Source of the DNA: Paraburkholderia dioscoreae | Lineage (GTDB): Bacteria > Pseudomonadota > Gammaproteobacteria > Burkholderiales > Burkholderiaceae | Direction of reading: 5' to 3' | Length of the DNA stretch: 64,000 nt | Assembly (NCBI RefSeq): GCF_902459535.1 | Contig: NZ_LR699553.1 | Span: 3,348,001 to 3,412,000, forward strand | Part shown: positions 55,582 through 62,729 of the stretch, in pieces | Layout: the number at the start of each line of letters is the position of its first letter | How positions within the stretch are numbered: the first letter of the stretch is position 1 | Program-made: the position numbers and the translations under genes | Notes under the pieces: model-generated | What the model was told of the DNA's origin: nothing | Database searches by the model: none | What the model saw: only the letters and a program-made list of their open reading frames with translations

Positions 55582-56229
55582 ATGAATAAACTTTCAAAGC
55601 TCGCGTTCATTGCAGCTACCGCAGTTATGGCTGCATCCGCCATGGCGCAATCGGTGCCGGCGTCGCGACAAGCCACGAACGACAACTGGGTGAATGGTAC
55701 CGGCGAATACGTGTGGATGAACGGCACGAACGAGCTTTGCTGGCGCGATGCATTCTGGACGCCGGCAACGGCCAACGCAAAGTGCGATGGCGCCCTGGTT
55801 GCCCAGGCTCCGACCCCGCCGGCTCCGGTCGCACCTGCACCGGCCATCACGAGCCAAAAGATTACGTATCAAGCTGACGCGCTGTTCGACTTCGACAAGG
55901 CAATCCTGAAGCCGGGCGGCAAGGAAAAGCTGGACGATCTGGCATCGAAGATCGGCGCACTGAACCTCGAAGTCGTCGTCGCAACGGGTTACACGGACCG
56001 TATCGGTTCGGACAAGTACAACGACCGTCTGTCGCTGCGCCGTGCTCAAGCTGTGAAGGCATACCTGGTCAGCAAGGGCATCGAATCCAACCGTATCTAT
56101 ACGGAAGGCAAGGGCAAGCGCAACCCGGTCACGACCGGTTGCAACCAGAAGAACCGCAAGCAACTTATCGCCTGCCTCGCACCGGATCGTCGCGTGGAAG
56201 TCGAAGTTGTCGGTACTTCGAAGCAATAA
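55582..56229 (+). CDS. OmpA-family outer membrane protein
   Basis: A 215-aa envelope protein: signal peptide (AFIAATAVMAASAMAQ, cleaved near residue 23), a small N-terminal region with WVNGTGEYVWMNGTNELCW (two Trp-rich turns, cysteines near 53 and 68), a Pro/Ala linker (75-90), then the OmpA peptidoglycan-binding domain with LFDFDKAILKPGGKEKL, GYTDRIGSDKYNDRLSLRRA and the Asp/Arg pair that holds diaminopimelate. Too short to contain an 8-strand barrel. GAGAGGAG is the SD. Probably abundant and tied to cell-wall anchoring. Confidence 0.94.
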   Translation: MNKLSKLAFIAATAVMAASAMAQSVPASRQATNDNWVNGTGEYVWMNGTNELCWRDAFWTPATANAKCDGALVAQAPTPPAPVAPAPAITSQKITYQADALFDFDKAILKPGGKEKLDDLASKIGALNLEVVVATGYTDRIGSDKYNDRLSLRRAQAVKAYLVSKGIESNRIYTEGKGKRNPVTTGCNQKNRKQLIACLAPDRRVEVEVVGTSKQ

Positions 56230-56251
56230 GCTGCACATTGCCGCAGTATCA

Positions 56252-56278
56252 AAGCCCCGCTTCGGCGGGGCTTTTTTT
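56252..56278 (+). terminator. Intrinsic terminator of the ompA-family gene
   Basis: AAGCCCCGC-TTCG-GCGGGGCTTTTTTT, a perfect stem with a UUCG loop 22 bases after the stop. Confidence 0.93.
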
Positions 56279-56325
56279 ATATGTCCTGCCGCGTGCCCAA
56301 GGCCGCGAGGGACGTCGACCGGACC

Positions 56326-56359
56326 GCGAGGGGGCGGCATTTTGCCGCCCCGTCCCTCG
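56326..56359. repeat. Strong GC hairpin upstream of ubiG
   Basis: CGAGGG-GGCGGCA...TGCCGCC-CCGTCCCTCG: an imperfect long stem with a short T-rich loop and no T-tail. It precedes the ubiG start by about 65 bases and may be a second transcript barrier or an mRNA structure. Confidence 0.5.
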
Positions 56360-56423
56360 ACCTATATACTCAGGGTTTATCCTCGAGCGCCCGCTCACCG
56401 CTCTCTTCGAGGCAGCTTCCGCC

Positions 56424-57122
56424 ATGACCAATGCCGATCCCCACGAACTGCAGAAATTTAGCGACCTTGCGCATCGCTGGTGGGATCCGAATGCCGAATT
56501 CAAGCCGCTGCACGAGCTCAACCCGATTCGCCTGAGCTGGATCGACGCGCACGCCCATCTCGCGGGCAAAACCGTGCTGGATATCGGGTGTGGCGGCGGC
56601 ATTCTGTCCGAGTCAATGGCAAGCCTCGGCGCGCACGTCAAAGGCATCGATCTGTCGACCCAGGCGCTGGGCGTGGCCGATCTTCACAGCCTTGAAAGCG
56701 GTGTAACCGTAGATTACGAAGAAATCGCTGCCGAGGCGCTCGCCGCCCGCGAACCGGGCACGTTCGACGTCGTGACTTGCATGGAAATGCTGGAGCACGT
56801 GCCGCAACCCGCGGCCATTGTGGAAGCGTGCAAGACGCTGGTGAAACCCGGTGGCTGGGTGTTCTTTTCCACGCTGAACCGCAATGTGAAGTCGTACCTG
56901 TTCGCCGTGATCGGAGCCGAATACATCGCGCGAATGCTGCCCAAGGGCACGCACGACTACGCGCGGTTCATTCGGCCGTCGGAATTGGCGAGCTTCGTGC
57001 GCGCCGCCAACCTGCGTACGGCCGATATCAAAGGCATTGTCTATAACCCGCTCAGCAAGCATTTCACGCTGTCCGCCGACACGAGCGTGAACTACATGCT
57101 CGCCTGCCGCCGCGACGCCTGA
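56424..57122 (+). CDS. ubiG: Ubiquinone biosynthesis O-methyltransferase
   Basis: SAM-dependent methylase acting at two O-methylation steps of ubiquinone synthesis. The 232-aa product has the SAM-binding VLDIGCGGGILSESMA near 49-64, EMLEHVPQP near 119-127 and ARMLPKGTHDYARFIRPSEL near 173-192, all typical of UbiG. The start at 56424 (MTNADPHELQKFSDLAHRWW) matches relatives. It is followed 31 bp later by a HAD phosphatase gene, the ubiG-mupP pairing also seen in Pseudomonas. Confidence 0.96.
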   Translation: MTNADPHELQKFSDLAHRWWDPNAEFKPLHELNPIRLSWIDAHAHLAGKTVLDIGCGGGILSESMASLGAHVKGIDLSTQALGVADLHSLESGVTVDYEEIAAEALAAREPGTFDVVTCMEMLEHVPQPAAIVEACKTLVKPGGWVFFSTLNRNVKSYLFAVIGAEYIARMLPKGTHDYARFIRPSELASFVRAANLRTADIKGIVYNPLSKHFTLSADTSVNYMLACRRDA

Positions 57123-57153
57123 TCCGCCCCGACCTGCCGGACCTACCCAATCA

Positions 57154-57867
57154 ATGAGCGATCCCACGCCCCTGCCCCAACGCGAAGATAACGAAGACGC
57201 ACTCGGTCTTTGCCTGGCTGTGCTGTTCGACCTCGACGGCACGCTGGCCGACACGGCGCCCGACCTCGCGGCCGCCGTCAACAAAATGCGCCATGATCGC
57301 GGGCTCGAGATGGTGCCGCTCGAAGATCTGCGCCCGCTGGCGTCCGCGGGCGCGCGCGGGCTGATCGGCGGTGCGTTTGGGATCGGCCCCGATAATCACG
57401 AGTTCGCGTCGATGCGCGAGGAGTTCCTCGCCAACTACGAAGCGGATCTGTGCATCGAGACCACGCTGTTTCCCGGCATTCCCGAAATTCTCGACGAGCT
57501 CGACGCTCGCGGCGTGCGCTGGGGCATCGTCACCAACAAGGTAGCGAGGCTCACGGAGCCGCTGATCGCGCAACTCGGACTGGAAGAGCGCGCCGGCTGC
57601 ATCGTGAGCGGCGACACGACGCCGCACTCGAAACCCCACCCGGCGCCCTTGTTGCACGCCGCGCGCGAGCTCGACGTGGTGCCGGAGCGCATCGTCTATG
57701 TCGGCGATGATCTACGCGACGTGCAGGCGGGTTTCGCGGCCGGCATGAAGACGGTCGCGGCGGCGTACGGCTACTGCGGCAACGATATTCCGCCCACGCA
57801 ATGGCATGCGCAACACGTCGTCCAATCGACGGCTGAATTGCAGAGGCTGTTGCGCGACCTCGGCTGA
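57154..57867 (+). CDS. HAD phosphatase, Gph/MupP type
   Basis: A 237-aa haloacid-dehalogenase phosphatase with motif I DLDGTLADT (about 27-35), motif II VTN near 128-130, motif III Lys in SKPHPAPLL near 155-163, and motif IV VGDDLRD near 181-187. Such proteins are usually named phosphoglycolate phosphatase. Its position directly after ubiG suggests MupP, the MurNAc-6-phosphate phosphatase of cell-wall recycling in pseudomonads. Sequence alone cannot separate the two. Confidence 0.9.
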   Translation: MSDPTPLPQREDNEDALGLCLAVLFDLDGTLADTAPDLAAAVNKMRHDRGLEMVPLEDLRPLASAGARGLIGGAFGIGPDNHEFASMREEFLANYEADLCIETTLFPGIPEILDELDARGVRWGIVTNKVARLTEPLIAQLGLEERAGCIVSGDTTPHSKPHPAPLLHAARELDVVPERIVYVGDDLRDVQAGFAAGMKTVAAAYGYCGNDIPPTQWHAQHVVQSTAELQRLLRDLG

Positions 57868-57990
57868 AGCGCGCTCAGCCGGCACGCCGAAGCCGGCGCA
57901 CCGCTGCGGCGGCCACATCAATGAGTCAGGACGCGGCTGTCAATCTATTGTAAAATCTACGCTGGCTCAGAAAGTTGAGCAACGAACCGC

Positions 57991-58360
57991 GGGGGCGACC
58001 TGGTTTCGACAGGGGTTGCGAAGCGGCTAGGGCATGTCGAGGACCCGTCACCTCGTTAATCAATGGGAAAAACGTAACTGCAAACGACGATACGTTCGCA
58101 CTGGCAGCCTAAGGGCCGCCGTCCTCTGCCTAGTTTACTGACGGGCTAGAGTCGCAAGACCGGTAGCAATACCGACAGAGGTCATATACGTCAGTTAAGC
58201 CTTGGTGGTGTCACGACATCCGGGTCGAAAACCTAGTGAATCGCCGTAGTGCAGCGTGTTCGTCCGCGTCACTACGGTTAAATCAAATGACAGAACTAAA
58301 CATGTAGAACTGGTCGTAGAGTGCTTCTGGACGCGGGTTCGATTCCCGCCGCCTCCACCA
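57991..58360 (+). ncRNA. ssrA: Transfer-messenger RNA
   Basis: Rescues stalled ribosomes and tags the unfinished chains for proteolysis. The 5' end GGGGGCGACCTGGTTTCGAC and the 3' end CGCCTCCACCA pair as the tRNA-like acceptor; the T arm GGGTTCGATTCCC is intact. The tag frame runs from 58080 to 58112 and encodes ANDDTFALAA-stop, the Burkholderia form. CCA is genome-encoded. It follows the HAD phosphatase gene and is closed by an intrinsic terminator. No integrase or duplicated 3' end follows, so this ssrA is not occupied by an island. Confidence 0.98.
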
Positions 58361-58397
58361 GAACACGTTTCAGACAGTACATTCAAGTCTCACCCGG

Positions 58398-58431
58398 AAC
58401 CCGTAAGCGGCCAGCTGCTTGCGGGTTTTTT
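58398..58431 (+). terminator. Intrinsic terminator of ssrA
   Basis: AACCCGTAAGC...GCTTGCGGGTTTTTT, stem of about 10 bp closing a small loop, then T6; located 38 bases after the tmRNA 3' end. Confidence 0.88.
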
Positions 58432-58607
58432 GTCGTCCGGCGCCGCCTCCGCCTAACTCGTCGGCTCGCCACTCCCTGACGCTGCCCGATCGCGCTCCAC
58501 TTTCGAAGAGCATGACTGGAATAAACGCATCCGCTCAATCGTTTAATCCTCACGCGCGCGCACGCCGCGTCTAGCGCGAAACCACACCAAGATCAGGAGC
58601 CGACATC

Positions 58608-58967
58608 ATGCGCAAAACTCTTTTCTGCCTCGCCCTCCTCGCGCTGCAACAAAGCGCTTTCGCCGAAGCGCCGAAAATCGTCGACGGGCGCTTCGTCACG
58701 GCGGACGGCATGACGCTCTACACCTTCGACAAAGACACCACGCCCGGTGTGAGCGCCTGCACCGGCGGCTGCCTGAACAACTGGCCGGCAGCCACCGCCG
58801 GCGCATCGGACAAACCGTCCGGCGACTGGACGTTGATCGCCGGCGCGGACGGCAAGCAGCAATGGGCGTACAAAGGCCATCCGCTCTACCGCTACGCAGC
58901 GGACAAGCAGGCGGGAGATATGAAGGGAAATGGCTTCAAGGACGTGTGGCACACGGCCAAACCTTGA
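58608..58967 (+). CDS. Exported COG4315-type protein
   Basis: A 119-aa exported protein with a signal peptide (LFCLALLALQQSAFA, cleaved near residue 19). The mature part has the repeated pattern of the COG4315 'secreted repeat' family: GMTLYTFDKDTTPGVSACTGGCLNNWPA near 34-61 (core YTFDKDT and CTGGCLNNWP) and HPLYRYAADKQAGDMKGNGF near 90-110. Two nearby cysteines (CTGGC) may form a disulfide. Function unknown; possible envelope stress or redox protein. Not a lipoprotein by its cleavage site. Confidence 0.85.
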   Translation: MRKTLFCLALLALQQSAFAEAPKIVDGRFVTADGMTLYTFDKDTTPGVSACTGGCLNNWPAATAGASDKPSGDWTLIAGADGKQQWAYKGHPLYRYAADKQAGDMKGNGFKDVWHTAKP

Positions 58968-59078
58968 GCGTCTGCCATGAACGCGGCAACGGCAACGCCG
59001 GGCCACGAAACCTGAAGACCAGACGAAAAACGCCGGCAGAACGCCGGCGCCGCACTACCACCGGACTCGTGCGTCCGC

Positions 59079-59345
59079 TTACTCGTCTTTAGGGCACTGC
59101 AGATTGCAGCCATTCGGATCGCCCATATCGCCGCGCTTGCGCATGGCCGATTTTTTGCCGCTCTGGTATTTGTCGGAGGGCGCCGACGCGGCAAACGGCA
59201 TTTGCGGATGCTCGGCGAGACGAAACTGATCTTGCAGGATACCGCCCGGCACACCCGGCGAATTCTGCGCGACAGCAACCGAAGCGCTGGCGAGCAGCAC
59301 ACCAGCCGTCGCCACGGCAGCACATGCGTAAAAAATAACTTTCAT
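59079..59345 (-). CDS. Small exported protein of unknown function
   Basis: An 88-aa protein with a clear signal peptide (AAVATAGVLLASASVAVAQ, cleaved near residue 27). The mature part of about 60 residues is polar, with KYQSGKKSAMRKRGDMGDP and a terminal CNLQC cysteine pair. No domain was recognised. It is convergent with the COG4315-type gene, with 111 bp between stops. Codon use is like the other genes. Confidence 0.7.
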   Translation of the reverse strand: MKVIFYACAAVATAGVLLASASVAVAQNSPGVPGGILQDQFRLAEHPQMPFAASAPSDKYQSGKKSAMRKRGDMGDPNGCNLQCPKDE

Positions 59346-59453
59346 ATTGATCGGCGCGACGTAACGCGCGGTTAAGGCGGAAGCGGAAGCTTAAAGAGTA
59401 TCCCAAACGGACGCCATACGCAGCGCCGAACATAGGCTGATGTTTACGGCTGC

Positions 59454-60533
59454 TTACGCCGTCGTTTCGCCGAGCCCCTCTTCCAGGGCAACCACCTCGC
59501 CGCAGTCCTGCGGATCATAGCCTTCGAGTTGATCGACGCTCTCGCGAAACGCGCTGCCGCGCAGCAAGCCGATCACGGCCGCAAGCGGCGCGCGCTCGAG
59601 GCGCGCGCGATCGCAGGCGAAATAATAGTCTTCGTCGACGACCGGAATGAAGTCGAGACCGAAGTGATGCGCCGCGGGCTCCACGCCGAAGCCGACGTCC
59701 GCCATGCCGCTCGCGACGAACGCCGCAATCGCCGAGTGCGTGAGTTCGGTCGACGCGTAACCATTGACCCGATCCGGATCCACCCCGACTTTCCGTAGTG
59801 CGAGATCCAGCAACATGCGCGTGCCGGAGCCGGGTTGCCGGTTGACGAAGCGAATGTCGTCGCGCGCGAGATCACCCAGACCCACGATTCCTCTGGGATT
59901 GCCCTTGCCGAGAAAGAGTCCCTGTTTGCGCCGCGTGAGATGCACGAGCACGTGACGCTGTGGATCGAGCCAGCGGCGGTACGTATCGGCGCATACCGCG
60001 CGAAACTCGCCGAGCGGCAAATGGAAGCCGGCCAGGTCGCATTCGCCGCGCGCGAGCGCGCTCACGGCGTCGGCGCTGTCCCGATACTTGATGTCCACCG
60101 GCAGATCGTTGGCGACCAACGCAGTGACGAGCGCGGCCACGGCATAACCGTGCGACGCGAAGATGCGCACGTCATCGGCGGGCGGTGCGAGCCAGCGGTT
60201 CAGATCGCTTGCCACTTCGCTGGCGAGCGCCTGCATATTGCCGTCGAGCCGTTCCCCGCACAGACGCTGCGCACGCAAAACCGCTTGCCCGAGTTCGGAC
60301 AGCACCGAGCCGCGACCACGCTCTTTCGCAATCAGCGGACCGCCCAGACGCTCTTCGATGCTGCGCAGCAAACCCCACGCATGACGGTAGGACAAACCCT
60401 TAAGCGTCGCCGCCTGCGCGATGCTGCCCGATTCATCCACCAGCGCCAGCAACGGCACGACGTCCGACAGGCTTGCCTCGCGGCCATCCGGGCTCTTCAC
60501 CACCAGTTGCGCCTGGCACTCGATTCTGATCAT
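59454..60533 (-). CDS. ModE-like helix-turn-helix regulator with PBP-like ligand domain
   Basis: A 359-aa regulator. Residues about 20-90 resemble the ModE N-terminal winged helix (LLALVDESGSIAQAATLKGLS; first part diagnostic, then SYRHAWGLLRSIEERLG). Residues about 115-335 form a periplasmic-binding-protein-like domain (FASHGYAVAALVTALVAND, DLAGFHLPLGEF, NRQPGSGTRMLLDLAL), as in PF12727 proteins. Such proteins are thought to sense molybdate, tungstate or a related ligand. It is divergent from fdsG, so it probably controls the formate dehydrogenase operon according to metal or formate supply. Confidence 0.88.
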   Translation of the reverse strand: MIRIECQAQLVVKSPDGREASLSDVVPLLALVDESGSIAQAATLKGLSYRHAWGLLRSIEERLGGPLIAKERGRGSVLSELGQAVLRAQRLCGERLDGNMQALASEVASDLNRWLAPPADDVRIFASHGYAVAALVTALVANDLPVDIKYRDSADAVSALARGECDLAGFHLPLGEFRAVCADTYRRWLDPQRHVLVHLTRRKQGLFLGKGNPRGIVGLGDLARDDIRFVNRQPGSGTRMLLDLALRKVGVDPDRVNGYASTELTHSAIAAFVASGMADVGFGVEPAAHHFGLDFIPVVDEDYYFACDRARLERAPLAAVIGLLRGSAFRESVDQLEGYDPQDCGEVVALEEGLGETTA

Positions 60534-60667
60534 ATATGCTCAACTCTTTCCTATTGCGCCGGCCGAATCACCCGCCTATTGTTCGGCTATCCCATATCGA
60601 ATATACGAAGCATAAGTGCACGCATTATGAATGACAAGTGCATATATGACTTTGGAGGAGCCCCCAC
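60531..60667. promoter_or_regulatory. Divergent regulator / fds operon control region
   Basis: AT-rich stretch with inverted repeats CATATATGC (60531-60539) and GCATATATG (60640-60648), and further TATA-like blocks (CATATCGAATATACG near 60593-60607). ModE boxes are also TATA-rich palindromes, so an operator for the divergent regulator is plausible. The fdsG SD TTGGAGG is near 60652-60658. Confidence 0.5.
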
Positions 60668-61153
60668 TTGGACGATTCCATCGCCATCGCGCCGGATCAG
60701 CTCGTGCAACGTCACGCGCAACCGGGCATGTCGCTACTAGCGGTCTTGCACGCAATTCAGGACGAACTCGGTTATGTGCCGCCCGCTGCGGTCGCGCCGC
60801 TCGCGCGCGCCTTGAACCTGTCGCGCGCGGAAGTGCACGGCGTCATCACCTACTACCACCACTTCCGCACGCAGCCGGCCGCTCAGGTCACGGTGCAGTT
60901 GTGCCGCGCGGAAGCCTGCCGCAGCATGGGCACCGAAGCGCTCACCCGCCATATCGAGACACACACCGGCTGCCGCTTCGACGCCGAACATGAGCATGGC
61001 GCGACCGTGGAACTGGAGTCGGTGTATTGCCTCGGCCAATGCGCACTGTCGCCGGCGCTGATGCTCAACGGCACGCTGCACGCCAGGGTCACGCCGCAAA
61101 AGTTCGACGCGATCTTCGCGGCCGCCAGCAAGTGTGTGGAGGTGACAGCATGA
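60668..61153 (+). CDS. fdsG: NAD-dependent formate dehydrogenase, gamma subunit
   Basis: A 161-aa thioredoxin-like [2Fe-2S] protein (NuoE type) passing electrons to FdsB. Cluster ligands are in VQLCRAEACRSMG and VYCLGQCALSP, the C-x4-C...C-x3-C pattern. The start is a TTG with GGAGG about 9 bases ahead; no ATG fits. The last codons overlap the fdsB start (ATGA), indicating coupled translation. First gene of the fdsGBA(CD) operon. Confidence 0.95.
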   Translation: MDDSIAIAPDQLVQRHAQPGMSLLAVLHAIQDELGYVPPAAVAPLARALNLSRAEVHGVITYYHHFRTQPAAQVTVQLCRAEACRSMGTEALTRHIETHTGCRFDAEHEHGATVELESVYCLGQCALSPALMLNGTLHARVTPQKFDAIFAAASKCVEVTA

Positions 61154-62715
61154 CGCGCATCTACGTTCCCCGTGATTCGTCGGCACTGGCGCTCGGCGCT
61201 GACGCGCTCGCTCAGGCGCTCGAAGCCGAAGCCGCGCGCCGCGGCCTCGCCGTGGAACTGGTCCGCAACGGCTCGCGCGGCCTGCTGTGGCTTGAACCGC
61301 TCGTTGAAGTTCAGACGCCTGAAGGCCGCATCGGCTACGCGAATGTCGACGCAGACGACGTCGCTGCGCTGTTCGATGCTGGCCTAATTGAAGGCGGGGC
61401 GCACGCGAAGCGCGTCGGCGTGGTCGACGAGATTCCGTATCTGAAGAAACAGCAGCGCCTGACGTTCGCGCGCATCGGCATCACGGACCCGCTTTCCATC
61501 GACGACTACATCGCCCACGGCGGCCTCGAAGGCTTGCGCCAGGCTCTGCAAACCGACGGCGACGCCGCCTGCGAAGCGCTGATCGAATCCGGCCTGCGCG
61601 GCCGCGGCGGCGCGGCCTTCCCCGCCGGCATCAAATGGCGCACGGTACGCGGCGCGAAGGCGGCGCAGAAGTACATCGTCTGCAATGCGGACGAAGGCGA
61701 TTCCGGCACCTTCTCCGATCGTCTCGTGATGGAAAGCGATCCGTACGTGCTGATCGAAGGGATGATCATCGCGGGCGTCGTGACGGGCGCGACGGTGGGC
61801 CACATCTACGTGCGCAGCGAGTATCCGCATTCGATCGCGACGCTCGAAGCGGCCATCACGAAAGCACGCGCCGCCGGCTGGCTCGGCGACAGCGTGCTCG
61901 GCTCAACGGCGCATCGCTTCGAACTGTTCGTGGCGAAAGGCGCAGGCGCGTATGTGTGCGGCGAGGAAACGGCGCTGCTCGAATCGCTCGAAGGCAAGCG
62001 CGGCATTGTGCGCGCCAAGCCGCCGGTGCCTGCGCTCGTCGGCCTGTTCGGCCAGCCGACCGTGATCAACAACGTCATCACGCTGGCAACGGTGCCGATC
62101 ATTTTCGCGCGCGGCGCGGCGTTCTACAAAGACTTCGGCATGGGCCGCTCGCGCGGCACGCTGCCGTTCCAGCTGGCGGGCAATGTGAAGCAAGGCGGCC
62201 TGGTCGAGCTCGCGTTCGGCGTGACGCTGCGCGAGTTGCTCTACGACTACGGCGGCGGCACGGCGAGCGGCCGTCCCGCGCGCGCGGTACAGGTGGGTGG
62301 CCCGCTCGGCACGTATCTGCCGGAAAGCCAGTGGGACATTCCGATGGACTACGAGGCATATGCGGCAGTCGGCGCGGTAGTGGGCCACGGCGGCCTCGTG
62401 GTGCATGACGACACGTCGAATCTCGCCGAACTCGCGCAATACGCCATGCACTTCTGCGCGCTCGAATCATGCGGCAAATGCACGCCGTGCCGGATCGGCT
62501 CGACGCGCGGCGTCGAAGTGATCGGCCGGATTCGCAACGGCGATACGTCCACCCGGCAAGTGCAGTTACTGCGCGATCTGTGCGACACGATGGTGTCCGG
62601 TTCGCTCTGCGCGATGGGCGGCATGACGCCGTTCCCGGTGCTGTCCGCGCTCGATCATTTCCCCGAAGACTTCGGTCTCGCCAACGTGTCTGAACACGCG
62701 CCGAAAGCGGCCTGA
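61150..62715 (+). CDS. fdsB: NAD-dependent formate dehydrogenase, beta subunit
   Basis: The NADH-forming diaphorase subunit, 521 aa, related to NuoF. The N-terminal about 110 residues are a thioredoxin-like domain without cysteines. FMN/NAD sites are GLRGRGGAAFPAG (about 150-162) and AYVCGEETALLESLEGKRG near 270-285 (first ten residues are diagnostic). The [4Fe-4S] ligands are in SCGKCTPCR, with the fourth Cys in DTMVSGSLCAMGG. Transfers electrons from FdsA via FdsG to NAD+. Start at 61150 overlaps fdsG. Confidence 0.96.
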   Translation: MTRIYVPRDSSALALGADALAQALEAEAARRGLAVELVRNGSRGLLWLEPLVEVQTPEGRIGYANVDADDVAALFDAGLIEGGAHAKRVGVVDEIPYLKKQQRLTFARIGITDPLSIDDYIAHGGLEGLRQALQTDGDAACEALIESGLRGRGGAAFPAGIKWRTVRGAKAAQKYIVCNADEGDSGTFSDRLVMESDPYVLIEGMIIAGVVTGATVGHIYVRSEYPHSIATLEAAITKARAAGWLGDSVLGSTAHRFELFVAKGAGAYVCGEETALLESLEGKRGIVRAKPPVPALVGLFGQPTVINNVITLATVPIIFARGAAFYKDFGMGRSRGTLPFQLAGNVKQGGLVELAFGVTLRELLYDYGGGTASGRPARAVQVGGPLGTYLPESQWDIPMDYEAYAAVGAVVGHGGLVVHDDTSNLAELAQYAMHFCALESCGKCTPCRIGSTRGVEVIGRIRNGDTSTRQVQLLRDLCDTMVSGSLCAMGGMTPFPVLSALDHFPEDFGLANVSEHAPKAA

Positions 62716-62729
62716 CCCAGGAGCCCACC

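Noticed and set aside
57991..58600. ssrA as an integration site for a genomic island.
   Set aside because: The tmRNA 3' end is followed by its terminator and ordinary genes; no integrase and no repeated 3' end was found.
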